Positions 43,194 to 52,647 are shown, counted from the first letter of the stretch. The stretch is DNA of 64,000 nt from Hyphomicrobiales bacterium (GCA_017304475.1 JAFKKV010000017.1:62001-126000), one strand, 5' to 3'. Numbers and translations are program-made. The notes: a model not told the origin generated them from the sequence alone.

Positions 43194-46100
43194 ATGAATA
43201 ACAGACGTGGCAAGAGCCGCATTTCCCTTCTGCTCGGGAGCACGGCGCTGGTTGGGGTTGCGGCCATCTGCCTGGGATCGGAAGCTGCCGCGCAGACTTT
43301 CACCGGCAACCAGACGACGAGTGGCCCATTTGCCGGCGGGACGCAGAATTTCTTCGACACCAGCGCGCTGAACGCCTCGGCCGCCAATGCCGTCAGCGGC
43401 GGGCAGCAGAATTTCTACAGCGCCAGCACACTCAACGCCTCTGCCGCCAATGCCGTCAGCGGTGGGAGGCAGTATTTCTACAACACCAGCGTGCTCAGCG
43501 CCTCCGCCGCCAATGCCGTCAGCGGCGGGTATCAGTATTTCTACACCAGCAGCACGCTCGACGCCTCGACTGCCGATGCCGTCAGCGGCGGGTCGCAGAT
43601 TTTCCTCGACACCAGCGCACTGAACGCCTCGTCCGCCAATGCCGTGAGCGGCGGGACGCAGAATTTCTACACCAGCAGCGCGCTCAACGCCTCGGCCGCC
43701 AATGCCGTCAGCGGCGGGACGCAGAATTTCAACAACACCAGCGCGCTGAACGCCTCGGCCGCCAATGCCGTCAGCGGCGGGACGCAATATTTCTACGACG
43801 GCAGCACGCTCAACGCCTCCGCCGCCAATGCCGTCAGCGGCGGGTATCAGTATTTCAACAAAACCAGCGCGCTGAACGCCTCTGCCGCCAACGCCGTCAG
43901 CGGCGGGACGCAGTACTTCTGGGAGAGCAGCGCACTCAACGCCTCGGCCGCCAACGCCGTCAGCGGTGGGAGGCAGAATTTCAACGCCACCAGCGCACTC
44001 AACGCCTCGGCCGCCAATGCCGTCAGCGGCGGGGAGCAGTATTTCTACGATACGAGCACCCTGAATGCCTCAGTTGCCGATGCCGTTAGCGGCGGAAACC
44101 AACGTTTCGGCGGAGCCAGCCAGCTGAATGCCTCCTCAGCCAATGCTGTCAGTGGTGGAAAGCAGACTTTCTACGCCGCCAGCGCGCTGAACGCCTCGGC
44201 GACCAATGCCGTCAGCGGCGGGATTCAAAATTTCGACGGGACCAGCGCGCTGAACGCCCTTGCCGCCAATGCTCTTAGCGGCGGAAACCAGGGTTTCTAT
44301 GGCGCCAGTACACTGAACGCTACTGCCGCCAGCGCCGTTAGCGGCGGGAAACAACTTTTCTCCGAAACCAGCGCGCTAAACGCCTCCGCCGCTAGTGCCA
44401 TCAGCGGCGGGACGCAGTATTTCTACGGCACCAGCGCGCTCAACGCCTCCACCGCTGATGCCGTCAGCGGCGGGACGCAGTTTTTCATCGACGCCAGCGC
44501 ACTGAACGCCTCGGCTGCCAATGCCGTCAGCGGCGGGGTGCAGAATTTCAACCAGACCAGCGCGCTGAACGCCTCTGCCGCCAATGCCGTCAATGGCGGG
44601 ACGCAGTATTTCTGGGGCTCCAGCGCGCTCAACGCCTCTGCCGCCAATGCCGTCGGCGGCGGGGCGCAGTATTTCAACGAGACCAGCGCGCTCAATGTGC
44701 TGGCCGACAATGCGCTCACAAAGAATGTGACGGTCAATTTTGACGATCAATATGGCGGTCCCGGCGGTACGCTGCGGCTCAACGGTTACAGCACCGTGGT
44801 CGGCGCCGTCCGGAGCCTGTCGGCCGGTTCGGGTATCATCGAGAATGGCGGCGCTGCTGACAGCATCCTGACGATCGATGGTTCGACCGCCGGGCACTCA
44901 TCCTTCTCCGGCCTGATTCGCGATGGCGGCGCGGGCCGGATGGGGCTGACGCTGGCCAGCGGCGCCCTGACGCTCGACGGCGTGCACAATTATACCGGCC
45001 CGACGAACGTGGACGGTGGCGCAACGCTCGCGGTCAACGGTTCGATCGCCTCCTCGCAGATACTGACGATCAACGGAACGGTTGCCGGCACCGGCACGAT
45101 CGGCAACACCAGCGTCAACGCGGGCGGCACGATCGCGCCCGGCAACGGTGGTATCGGCACGCTCTCGGTGCAGGGCAATCTGGCCATGGTCGCTGGTTCG
45201 CATTTCGCAGTCCAGATCGACCGCAGCGGGGCTTCCAACCGCATCGCCGTCACCGGCGCCGCCAACATCAGTGGCGCCACGCTGGATGTCTCCGCTTCCG
45301 GCCTGGCACTCGCACGCTACACGGTCCTCACGACCACCGGCGGCCTCACCGGAACCTTCGGGACTCTGACCGGCGGTCCGATCTCGGCCTTTGTCGGAAT
45401 CTCCGCCAACTATGATGCCAACAACGCCTATCTCGATATATCGAGGGTGCGCGACTTCGCCGATGCCGGCGTGACCCGGAACCAGAAGGCGGCGGCCTCT
45501 GGCATCCAGAGCATCTCGGGCGGCAATCCGTCCTTCACCGGCAATGCGCTCTACAACGCGGTGCTGGCGCTGCCGACCGATGCCGCCGCCCGCAACGCCT
45601 TCGATCAGGTCTCCGGTGAGGTTCATGCCTCGGCGAAGACGGCGCTGATCGAGGACAGCCATTTCGTGCGCGATGCCGCGACGAACCGTGTCCGCGCAGC
45701 TTTCGGCGCTGTCGGCGCCTCGCATGCGCCGGTCATGGCTTATGCCGACCCGGCCGATGGCAAGACGGGCGCTTATGCCGCTTTCGCCTCGCTCAGTTCG
45801 GGAGCGGTCGCAACCGCACCCACGACCGGCCGTTTTGCGCTCTGGGGGCAGGGCTTTGGCGGCTGGGGCTCAACGAACAGCGACGGCAATGCGGCGCGCC
45901 TCTCGCACTCGACCGGTGGCTTCCTGATCGGCGGCGATGCACCTGTCTTGGACATCTGGCGGCTCGGCATGATGGCCGGCTACAGCCGGACCAATTTCGA
46001 CGTCCGGGACCGGGCCTCCTCGGGCTCGAGCGACAACTACCATCTTGGCCTCTATGGCGGCACGCAATGGGGCGATCTCGGCTTCCGTACCGGCGCCGCC

Positions 46101-46652
46101 TATACATGGCACGACATCTCGACCAGCCGCTCCGTCGCCTTCCCCGGCTTCGGCGACAGCCTGAAGGGCGAGTATCGCGCCGGCACAGCGCAGGTATTCG
46201 GCGAATTGGGCTACGGTATCCGGTCCGGCCGCTTCGGCTTCGAGCCTTTTGCCAATCTCGCCTATGTGAATCTTCAGACCAACGGTTTCACCGAGAGGGG
46301 CGGCGCAGCGGCCTTGCAAAGCACCAGCACCAGCACGGGGGTCATCTTCACCACGCTCGGCCTGCGCGCCTCGACCGCCTTCGACCTTGGCGCAACGACC
46401 GCGACGCTGCGTGGCACGCTCGGCTGGCGCCATGCCTTCGGCGATACGACACCGCTCTCGACCTTCGCCCTTGCCGGGAGCTCGCCTTTCGTCGTCGCGG
46501 GCGTGCCGATCGCCAAGGACGCGCTGGTGCTCGATGTCGGACTGGACGTCGCCATCGCCAGGAACACCACTCTCGGCATCTCTTATGGCGGGCAATATAG
46601 CGGCAACGCCATCGACCAGTCCGTTCGCGCAAACTTCAGCGTCAGATTCTAA
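43194..46652 (+). CDS. Autotransporter with 21-residue tandem repeats
   Basis: 1152 residues. Signal peptide MNNRRGKSRISLLLGSTALV to about residue 34 (EAAAQ). Residues about 48-510 are 21 clean plus one degenerate copy of a 21-residue unit (63 bp) built around LNASAANAVSGG followed by TQ-x-F, resembling AIDA-type self-associating repeats that fold as a beta-solenoid. A short beta-helix with a strand motif (GVHNYTGPTNVDGGATLAV) follows, then the outer-membrane barrel (about 880-1152) ending DQSVRANFSVRF. It is probably a surface adhesin with a length-variable passenger. The barrel is very similar to that of the first autotransporter. Divergent from an AraC-type regulator. Confidence 0.93.
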   Translation: MNNRRGKSRISLLLGSTALVGVAAICLGSEAAAQTFTGNQTTSGPFAGGTQNFFDTSALNASAANAVSGGQQNFYSASTLNASAANAVSGGRQYFYNTSVLSASAANAVSGGYQYFYTSSTLDASTADAVSGGSQIFLDTSALNASSANAVSGGTQNFYTSSALNASAANAVSGGTQNFNNTSALNASAANAVSGGTQYFYDGSTLNASAANAVSGGYQYFNKTSALNASAANAVSGGTQYFWESSALNASAANAVSGGRQNFNATSALNASAANAVSGGEQYFYDTSTLNASVADAVSGGNQRFGGASQLNASSANAVSGGKQTFYAASALNASATNAVSGGIQNFDGTSALNALAANALSGGNQGFYGASTLNATAASAVSGGKQLFSETSALNASAASAISGGTQYFYGTSALNASTADAVSGGTQFFIDASALNASAANAVSGGVQNFNQTSALNASAANAVNGGTQYFWGSSALNASAANAVGGGAQYFNETSALNVLADNALTKNVTVNFDDQYGGPGGTLRLNGYSTVVGAVRSLSAGSGIIENGGAADSILTIDGSTAGHSSFSGLIRDGGAGRMGLTLASGALTLDGVHNYTGPTNVDGGATLAVNGSIASSQILTINGTVAGTGTIGNTSVNAGGTIAPGNGGIGTLSVQGNLAMVAGSHFAVQIDRSGASNRIAVTGAANISGATLDVSASGLALARYTVLTTTGGLTGTFGTLTGGPISAFVGISANYDANNAYLDISRVRDFADAGVTRNQKAAASGIQSISGGNPSFTGNALYNAVLALPTDAAARNAFDQVSGEVHASAKTALIEDSHFVRDAATNRVRAAFGAVGASHAPVMAYADPADGKTGAYAAFASLSSGAVATAPTTGRFALWGQGFGGWGSTNSDGNAARLSHSTGGFLIGGDAPVLDIWRLGMMAGYSRTNFDVRDRASSGSSDNYHLGLYGGTQWGDLGFRTGAAYTWHDISTSRSVAFPGFGDSLKGEYRAGTAQVFGELGYGIRSGRFGFEPFANLAYVNLQTNGFTERGGAAALQSTSTSTGVIFTTLGLRASTAFDLGATTATLRGTLGWRHAFGDTTPLSTFALAGSSPFVVAGVPIAKDALVLDVGLDVAIARNTTLGISYGGQYSGNAIDQSVRANFSVRF
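43336..44722 (+). repeat. 63-bp in-frame tandem repeats (22 copies)
   Basis: Twenty-two copies of a 63-base unit lie head to tail inside the second autotransporter gene, all multiples of three so that gain or loss keeps the frame. Copies in the middle are nearly identical at the core (GCCGCCAATGCCGTCAGCGG), the ends more diverged. This is coding repeat DNA, not a CRISPR. Confidence 0.9.
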
Positions 46653-46656
46653 AGAA

Positions 46657-46945
46657 ATGAAGCTCAGGCTTTTCGCTTCGCTCGCAGTTGCTTCCCTGAC
46701 CGCCTTGGGCCTGCGTGCTGGCATCGCCCACACATGGCATGACATCCGCACAACGCGGATCGTCAACTTCCCCGCCTTCAACGACATGCTGCGGGCCAAT
46801 ACCGTCGACCGCACGACGCAAGTGTTCGGCGATCTGGGCTGCAAGGTGCGTCTGGGCGTCCTGGCACTCGAACCCTTCGCCAGCCTCGCCTAGGACGTTA
46901 TCACGTTGGATTCTTCGCTGTGCGCGAATTTCACCAGCGCCGCGC
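46657..46945 (+). pseudogene. Decayed third autotransporter barrel fragment
   Basis: A 78-codon frame starts with a signal-like MKLRLFASLAVASLTALGL and continues AHTWHDIRTTRIVNFPAFND, TTQVFGDLGCKVRLG and ALEPFASLA before a stop at 46893. It matches the middle of the two barrels (AYTWHDISTSRSVAFPGFGD, AQVFGELGYGIRSG, FEPFANLA). After the stop, DSSLCANFTS still resembles the barrel end DQSVRANFSVRF. So a longer barrel gene has decayed by internal deletions and substitutions. It starts five bases after the second autotransporter stop. Confidence 0.75.
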
Positions 46946-47193
46946 CGGTGGTCGGGATGAAATGCCGGAAAATGGCTGGATCGTCGAATCATGCGACGGT
47001 GAAGGCGGCTGACGGCGGGTTCGCGCGCTCCCTATCACGAGGTTTATGCATGGAGCGCCACACCGCCCAATGCGATATTTGCTTGATATCTTGTTCTTTA
47101 CCTGTGGCCCCGCGACACTCCGGCAAGGACTGCAGGAAATGGCCTCCGTGATGAAGGCTCCAGACGAAGGCGTTCGCACCGATGACAGTAAAA

Positions 47194-47269
47194 TGGCGCT
47201 CCCTAGGGGATTCGAACCCCTGTACCCAACGTGAAAGGCTGGTGTCCTAGGCCTCTAGACGAAGGGAGC
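47194..47269 (-). tRNA. tRNA-Glu (anticodon UUC)
   Basis: On the minus strand the acceptor stem is GCTCCCT (47269-47263) with AGGGAGC and a discriminator G; CCA is encoded at 47196-47194. The anticodon loop is CTTTCAC on a CCAGC/GTTGG stem, giving anticodon TTC. The T arm contains GGTTCGAATCC. All arms fold normally. Confidence 0.95.
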
Positions 47270-47338
47270 GCGACCGCAGTGCGGTGGGCGGCTTATAGGG
47301 GGGTTCGTTCCGGCCATCAAGCCATCCCGGCAAAGTTT

Positions 47339-48316
47339 TCAGTCGGGCTTGATGGAATTTTCTCGGACCACCTGTCCCCATATGGCCATTTGCCCCTCGA
47401 AGAAGCGCTTGAGCTCCGGCGGGCCGGCCATCATCAGCTTCACCTGCTGGTTCTCGGTGAGTTGGCGCAGGATCGATTCGTCGCGATAGCTGGCGGTCAG
47501 CTCGGCGCCGAATCGCTGCACCATGGCCGCCGGCGTGCCGGCCGGCGCGAACACCGCCCACCAGGCCTCCGCGTCGAAACCGGCAAAGCCGCTTTCGGCC
47601 ACCGTCGGCACGGCGGCCAGCGTCTGGGCACGCGCCGTGCCGGTCTGCACGATCGGCCGCAGTGTCCCGGCGGCGAGATGGGCCGCCAGCACCGCCGAGG
47701 AGGCGATGGCGAGCGGCACGTGGCCGCCGAGCGCATCGTTCACCAGGGGCCCGCCGCCACGATAGGGAATGTGGTTCAGCCGGATGCCGGCCTGTTTCGC
47801 CAGCAGCGTCATGGCGAGGTGGCCGAGGCTGCCATTGCCGATCGTGCCATAGGGGATCGTGCCCGGCGACGCCTTGGCCGCGGCGATGATGTCGGCGAGC
47901 GTGCGGTAGGGCTGGCCCGGATGGGCGGTGATCACCATCGGCGCGGTGCCGATCAGCATGACGGGATCGAGGTCACGGCTGGAATCGAAACCCATCGCGG
48001 GCAGAAGCGTCGGGTTGACCGCATGGGTGTCGAAGACGAACAGCCAGGTCAGGCCGTCGGGGGCCGATTTCGCCACCATATTGGCGCCGACGCTGCCCCC
48101 CGCCCCGGGCCGGTTCTCGACGATGACCGGCGTGCCGAGCCGCCGCTCCAGGCCGGGCTGCGCCAGCCGCGCCATGGCGTCGACCGAGCCGCCCGCCGGG
48201 AACGGCACGATCAGCCGGATCGTGCCCGAAGGCCAGCCCTGCGCCTTCAGCACCGCCGGCGCGAATGGCAAAACGAAAGCCGCGGCCGTCAAGCCGCGGC
48301 GCGATGGTCCGCCCAT
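47339..48316 (-). CDS. TctC/Bug-family tricarboxylate-type substrate-binding protein
   Basis: A 325-residue periplasmic binding protein of the Bug/TctC family. The signal region has a twin-arginine-like start (MGGPSRRGLTAAAFVLPFAP), and the mature domain opens IRLIVPFPAGGSVDAMARL, with VENRPGAGGSVGANMVAKS and HIPYRGGGPLVNDALGGHV, all family hallmarks. Such proteins deliver organic acids to TTT transporters, but no TctA/TctB genes are adjacent, so it may be an orphan receptor. GGGGGAC lies before the ATG. Confidence 0.9.
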   Translation of the reverse strand: MGGPSRRGLTAAAFVLPFAPAVLKAQGWPSGTIRLIVPFPAGGSVDAMARLAQPGLERRLGTPVIVENRPGAGGSVGANMVAKSAPDGLTWLFVFDTHAVNPTLLPAMGFDSSRDLDPVMLIGTAPMVITAHPGQPYRTLADIIAAAKASPGTIPYGTIGNGSLGHLAMTLLAKQAGIRLNHIPYRGGGPLVNDALGGHVPLAIASSAVLAAHLAAGTLRPIVQTGTARAQTLAAVPTVAESGFAGFDAEAWWAVFAPAGTPAAMVQRFGAELTASYRDESILRQLTENQQVKLMMAGPPELKRFFEGQMAIWGQVVRENSIKPD

Positions 48317-48384
48317 GGAAGTCCCCCGTGATATCGTTGACGGCGGGAGCGTCGAGGCCCCCGCCGGTCAGCAATAGAGCACGG

Positions 48385-48819
48385 TCAGGGAATGCGGAGA
48401 ACCCAGCCCGGCTGGATCAGGTCGGGATTGACGATCGGCGGATTGTTGGCCGCGACGATCTTGGGATAGTCGGCGCCCTTGCCGTAATGCTCTTCGGCGA
48501 TCTTCCAGAGGGTGTCGCCCTTCTTCACCGTGTACATCTTGGCCGCGGGCGCCGCCGCGTTGACGACCAGCTGGCTGGTGTCGACATTGGACACGCCGAC
48601 CGTATTGCCCAGCGCGAGAATGATGCGCTCGGCCTCTTCCTGGGATTTCACCTGGCCGGTGAGCTTGACGTCGTTGCCGCTCGACTGGATCTGAAGGCTG
48701 CTGGTGTCGAAGCCGTGACTTGCCACTTCCTCGGTGAGCGCCGGCGCCGGTGCTGCCTGTGCCTCACTGGCACCGACCAGCTTCTTCCCGACATTCTTGA
48801 CGAAATCGAAGAAACCCAT
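48385..48819 (-). CDS. BON-LysM protein (Kbp/YgaU-like)
   Basis: A 144-residue cytoplasmic protein. A BON domain occupies about residues 25-80 (LQIQSSGNDVKLTGQVKSQE) and a LysM domain the last 55 (MYTVKKGDTLWKIAEEHYGK, NPDLIQPGWVLRIP). This is the layout and size of E. coli Kbp/YgaU, a potassium-binding stress protein. No signal peptide. A perfect AGGAGG lies before the ATG at 48819. No EcfG-type site with correct spacing was seen upstream. Confidence 0.9.
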   Translation of the reverse strand: MGFFDFVKNVGKKLVGASEAQAAPAPALTEEVASHGFDTSSLQIQSSGNDVKLTGQVKSQEEAERIILALGNTVGVSNVDTSQLVVNAAAPAAKMYTVKKGDTLWKIAEEHYGKGADYPKIVAANNPPIVNPDLIQPGWVLRIP

Positions 48820-49055
48820 CCTGTCCTCCTGCATGCGATCCGAGCCGCGAGCCCGCCCGCGCGGCAAGACTAGCGACCAGTCAATCGCCTTACCAGCCCC
48901 GCCGAAAGCAGAATATCCGGCCGCTTTTACCTTCGCGGCGCAGCATAGCCGGCTGTGGATAAATCCCGCCCAGCGACGGTATCCCGTTGCCCGAATCCGG
49001 CATTGAGCGCTCAATCCTCGCAAGTCGGCCTTTTGCCGGCCGGGCAGTGCAGATC

Positions 49056-49439
49056 ATGCGAATTGGGTGTGCCGTGGACGAGTTGTCGACAGCGGAAGGC
49101 CCTGCCCGAGGGATGATCGAGCCCGACGACTGCCTGCTGGCGCTGATCCGCTGGCGGCTCGCCGACCCCGCGTGGAAACCCTCGTTCCGCGATCTTCTCG
49201 ACGACGCCCAGACCTGTATCACGCCGACCGCCGGGCCGCCTCTGGTGCTGGCGGCGCTGCGCGATGTCGTCCAGGCCGATCCGGCGCTCGCCCCGCGCGC
49301 CCGGATCGTCGCGGTCGAAGCCCATCAGGCGATCACCGCCAGAACCGCCCGGCTCGGCGCCCGCGACGATCGGGCCTTGGGCAAGACCGCGATGCGGCTG
49401 TTCAGCGGCTTCCGCCAGGCCGCCGCGTTCCGGTCGTAG
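49056..49439 (+). CDS. Hypothetical protein
   Basis: A 127-residue soluble, largely helical protein (PDDCLLALIRWRLADPAWKP, FRDLLDDAQTCITPT, LVLAALRDVVQADPALAPRA). No family is recognised. The start is uncertain: ATG at 49056 has a weak ribosome-binding site, and GTG 49074 or ATG 49113 are alternatives. Base composition in codon third positions supports a real gene. It is divergent from the BON-LysM gene. Confidence 0.55.
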   Translation: MRIGCAVDELSTAEGPARGMIEPDDCLLALIRWRLADPAWKPSFRDLLDDAQTCITPTAGPPLVLAALRDVVQADPALAPRARIVAVEAHQAITARTARLGARDDRALGKTAMRLFSGFRQAAAFRS

Positions 49440-49538
49440 CGAGACGTGCGTCACCCCTCGCCCGCTTGCGGGCTACCGGATGCACACAGCCCCGCATTGC
49501 CCGAATTGGCCGTCTTTCAGGATTTGGCGCGGGCCCCC

Positions 49539-49730
49539 CACCCTCACCTCCCCCGACGGGGAGAGGTCGGCGCGACAGCGCCGGGAGAGGGGGAATTGAG
49601 CATTCAGAACAGAGACTTACGCGCTTGGCATCACGACCTCTCGTCGAGCGCGTCGCCCCCTCTCCCGACCTTTCGCTGCGCTCAAGGTCGACCTCTCCCC
49701 GCCGGGGCGAGGTGAAGGTGAAGGTTCTCG
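49539..49730. repeat. Palindromic intergenic repeat (REP-like)
   Basis: Two hairpin arms face each other: CACCTCCCCCGACGGGGAGA with CCGGGAGAGGGGG on the left, CCCCCTCTCCCGACC with CCTCTCCCCGCCGGGGCGAG on the right. Outer arms CACCCTCACCTC and GAGGTGAAGGTG pair with one mismatch. It is related in sequence to the element at 30.7 kb. The remaining part of the gap (49440-49840) holds only an AT-rich stretch near 49770 and the recJ hairpin. Confidence 0.65.
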
Positions 49731-49795
49731 TGCGCAGCCTCGAAGGCGACTGACCACCGCGCAAGTCACTGAAATATTGTATATTTTTAGCTGCG

Positions 49796-49827
49796 TGAAC
49801 CCTCGTCCGCTTGCGGGAGAGGGTTCA
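49796..49827 (-). terminator. Stem-loop downstream of recJ
   Basis: A perfect nine-base stem (TGAACCCTC / GAGGGTTCA) with an inner CCGC/GCGG pairing lies 14-45 bases beyond the recJ stop. There is no T run after it on the minus strand, so it may protect or end transcripts in a factor-dependent way. Confidence 0.45.
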
Positions 49828-49840
49828 TGCCCGTCACCCC

Positions 49841-51643
49841 TCACCCCCGCCCGGGCACGGCCACATCCAGGATGCGGAACTGCACGCGTTCCCGGCCCTG
49901 CCAGCGGTCGATCGAGATCGAGCCGGCGACATGCAACTGGCGGCCGCGGTTCTCGGCGAGCGCCCGGCCGACCGGCTGGCCGGCGGCGCGAAAGGCGATG
50001 GCGTCGATCGTCGCGTTGTCGCCGCTCTTCAGCCGGGTGCGGACATGGGCGGCGCCGACCTCCTCGGCATAAACGACGGTATGGGCCGGCAGCACCAGCA
50101 CCGGCTCGGCATTGCCCGAGCCGAATGGCCCGGCGCGGTCGATCAGTGCGGCGAGTTCCGGCTTGAGGGCCGCAGCCGTCGTCGCCGCGTCGATCGCCAG
50201 GGCGTCCTCGCGCCGCGCCGCCTCGACGCCGGCCTGTAGCTTGTCCTCGAGAAAGGCACGGAAATCCGCCAGCCGGCCGCGCATCACGGTGATGCCGGCC
50301 GCCATGGCATGGCCGCCGCCCTTGACCAGCAGCCCCTCGCTCACCGCCTGGCGCACCGCGGCGCCCAGGTCGACGCCCGGCAGCGACCGGCCGGACCCCG
50401 TGCCGGTCTCGCCGGTAAAGGCGACTGCGAAAGCCGGCCGCTTGAACCGTTCCTTCAGGCGCGAGGCGACCAGGCCGACCACGCCGGCATGCCAGCCATT
50501 GCCGGCGGTGACGATCACCGAAGTGCCCTCCTCCATCGGGCCGAGGGCCGCCAGCGCCTCGGCCTCGGCTTCGGCGACGGTACCGAGCTCGACCACCTGG
50601 CGCTCGCGGTTCAGCCGGTCGAGTTCGGCGGCGATCCGCTGGGCCTCCGCGGCGTCGTCGGTCACCAGCAGCCGCGCACCGAGGCCGGCATCGCCGATCC
50701 GGCCGCCGGCATTGATGCGCGGCCCGATCAGAAAGCCGAGATGATAAGGCGTCGGCGGACCATCGAGCCTGGCGACATCCATCAAGGCGCGCAGGCCGAC
50801 ATTCTCGCGCTTGCGCATGACCGTGAGGCCGCGCGTCACGAAGGCCCGGTTGAGCCCTTTCAGCGCCACCACGTCGGCAACGGTGCCGAGCGCCACCAGG
50901 TCCAGAAGCCGCATCAGGTCCGGTTCCGGCCGGCCGGCGGTCCAGAAGCCGCGATCCCTGAGCGCCCGGTTCAGCGCCACGACCATCATGAAGGTGACAC
51001 CGGCGGCGCAGAGATGACCGAGGCCCGAGAGGTCGTCGAGGCGGTTGGGATTGACCAGGGCCGCCACCTCGGGCAGCCGCTCGTCGGCCTGGTGATGGTC
51101 GCAGACCACCACGTCGAAGCCGATCGTCGCCGCTTCCGCCAGCACGTCGTGGCTGGTCGTGCCGCAATCCAAAGTCACCAGCAGCGTCGCGCCGTCGGCG
51201 CGCAATTGCCTGATGACCTCGCTGTTCGGGCCATAGCCTTCGAAAATGCGGTCGGGAATGCGGATGACCGGATCGAGGCCGCAAGCCCGCAGGAACAGCG
51301 CCAGCACGGCCGACGAGGTTGCGCCGTCGACGTCATAGTCGCCGAAGATGGCAACCTTCTCGGTGGTCGTTACCGCGCGGGCGAGCCGTTCCACCGCCCG
51401 GTCCATGTCGGTCAGGACAGACGGGTCCGGCATGGCCGAGCGGATCGTCGGCTCGAGAAATGCCTCGACGCCTTCGGCCATGACGCCACGGCCGGCAAGC
51501 ACCCGCGACAGGATGTCGGGCAGGTCATGGGACTGCGACATGGCCAGCGCCTGGGCGCGGGCCGGATCGTCCAGCCGGTCGCGCCAGGCGCGGCCGAGGA
51601 CCGATTGTTCAACCCCGAGGAACAGCCGCCGCGGGTTGCTCAT
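49841..51643 (-). CDS. recJ: Single-stranded-DNA exonuclease RecJ
   Basis: A 600-residue RecJ of normal length. DHH-family motifs: FGDYDVDGATSSA (motif I), TLDCGTTSH, CDHHQADERLP (motif III, DHH), and the DHHA1 motif KGGGHAMAAG near residue 470. An OB-like C-terminal domain follows. It degrades single-stranded DNA 5' to 3' in recombination and mismatch repair. Its ATG at 51643 lies two bases after the glpX stop, so the two are cotranscribed; a TTG two codons earlier would overlap glpX. Confidence 0.95.
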   Translation of the reverse strand: MSNPRRLFLGVEQSVLGRAWRDRLDDPARAQALAMSQSHDLPDILSRVLAGRGVMAEGVEAFLEPTIRSAMPDPSVLTDMDRAVERLARAVTTTEKVAIFGDYDVDGATSSAVLALFLRACGLDPVIRIPDRIFEGYGPNSEVIRQLRADGATLLVTLDCGTTSHDVLAEAATIGFDVVVCDHHQADERLPEVAALVNPNRLDDLSGLGHLCAAGVTFMMVVALNRALRDRGFWTAGRPEPDLMRLLDLVALGTVADVVALKGLNRAFVTRGLTVMRKRENVGLRALMDVARLDGPPTPYHLGFLIGPRINAGGRIGDAGLGARLLVTDDAAEAQRIAAELDRLNRERQVVELGTVAEAEAEALAALGPMEEGTSVIVTAGNGWHAGVVGLVASRLKERFKRPAFAVAFTGETGTGSGRSLPGVDLGAAVRQAVSEGLLVKGGGHAMAAGITVMRGRLADFRAFLEDKLQAGVEAARREDALAIDAATTAAALKPELAALIDRAGPFGSGNAEPVLVLPAHTVVYAEEVGAAHVRTRLKSGDNATIDAIAFRAAGQPVGRALAENRGRQLHVAGSISIDRWQGRERVQFRILDVAVPGRG

Positions 51644-51645
51644 GA

Positions 51646-52647
51646 TCAATCGAGATGGAACTTCTCGAACTGACGATGTTCGCCGAAAATGCGCCGGACG
51701 GTGCCGGTGGTCGAGCGATAGACGATCGTCTCGGTGGTGATCATGTCGGGGCCGAAAAACACGCCCTTCAGCAGCGCGCCGTCGGTGACGCCGGTGGCGG
51801 CCACGATCACGTCGCCCGAAGCCATCTCCTCCATGGCGTATTTCTTGTTCGGATCCAGCACGCCCATGGTGCGGGCGCGTTCGATCTTGTCCTCGGAATC
51901 GAAGATCAGGCGGCCCTGCATCTGGCCGCCGACGCAGCGCAGCGCGGCCGCCGCCAGCACGCCCTCGGGCGCGCCGCCGATGCCGAGATAGATGTCGATG
52001 CCGGTCTCGGCGACGCTTGCCGTGTGAATGACGCCGGCGACGTCACCATCGGTGATCAGGCGGATCGCAGCGCCGGTGCCGCGCACCGCCTCGATCAGCT
52101 TGGCATGGCGCGGCCGGTCCATGATCAGCGCGGTGATCTCGCTCGGCTTGACGCCCTTGGCCTTGGCGATGGCATGGATGTTCTCGACCGGCGAGGCATC
52201 GAGATCGACGGTGCCTTTGGGATAGCCCGGCCCGATGGCGATCTTGTCCATATAGACGTCGGGCGCGTTCAGGAGCGAGCCATGCTCGGCCATGGCGATG
52301 ACGGCGATCGAACCCGGCATGTCCTTGGCGCAGAGCGTCGTGCCCTCGAGCGGATCGAGCGCGATGTCGACCTTGGGGCCGCGCTTGGTACCGACCTCTT
52401 CGCCGATATAGAGCATCGGCGCCTCGTCGCGCTCGCCTTCGCCGATCACAACGGTGCCGTCGATCGGCAGCTTGTTCAGCTCGCGGCGCATGGCGTCGAC
52501 CGCCGCCTGGTCGGCCGCCTTCTCATTGCCGCGTCCGCGCAGCCGGGCCGAAGCCACCGCCGCCCGCTCGGTCACCCGCACGAGTTCCATCGACAGAACC
52601 CGCTCGATGACCAGGTTTTTCGGAATGGAAAGCCCTTGATCGGCCAT
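51646..52647 (-). CDS. glpX: Fructose-1,6-bisphosphatase class II (GlpX)
   Basis: A 333-residue GlpX phosphatase, full length. It contains VVIGEGERDEAPMLYIGEEV and DIALDPLEGTTLCAKDMPG, the metal-binding lithium-sensitive-phosphatase signature, and TDGDVAGVI and GIGGAPEGVLAAAAL of the GlpX family. It hydrolyses fructose 1,6-bisphosphate in gluconeogenesis. It lies 30 bases after hom and just before recJ, the usual order in related bacteria. Confidence 0.95.
   Translation of the reverse strand: MADQGLSIPKNLVIERVLSMELVRVTERAAVASARLRGRGNEKAADQAAVDAMRRELNKLPIDGTVVIGEGERDEAPMLYIGEEVGTKRGPKVDIALDPLEGTTLCAKDMPGSIAVIAMAEHGSLLNAPDVYMDKIAIGPGYPKGTVDLDASPVENIHAIAKAKGVKPSEITALIMDRPRHAKLIEAVRGTGAAIRLITDGDVAGVIHTASVAETGIDIYLGIGGAPEGVLAAAALRCVGGQMQGRLIFDSEDKIERARTMGVLDPNKKYAMEEMASGDVIVAATGVTDGALLKGVFFGPDMITTETIVYRSTTGTVRRIFGEHRQFEKFHLD

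Noticed and set aside
43336..44722. Regularly spaced repeats that could suggest a CRISPR array
   Set aside because: The period is 63 bases without unique spacers, the repeats are in frame and encode a protein passenger.
49770..49796. AT-rich stretch as an origin or phage attachment site
   Set aside because: Only about 25 bases, with no iterons, integrase or direct repeats nearby.
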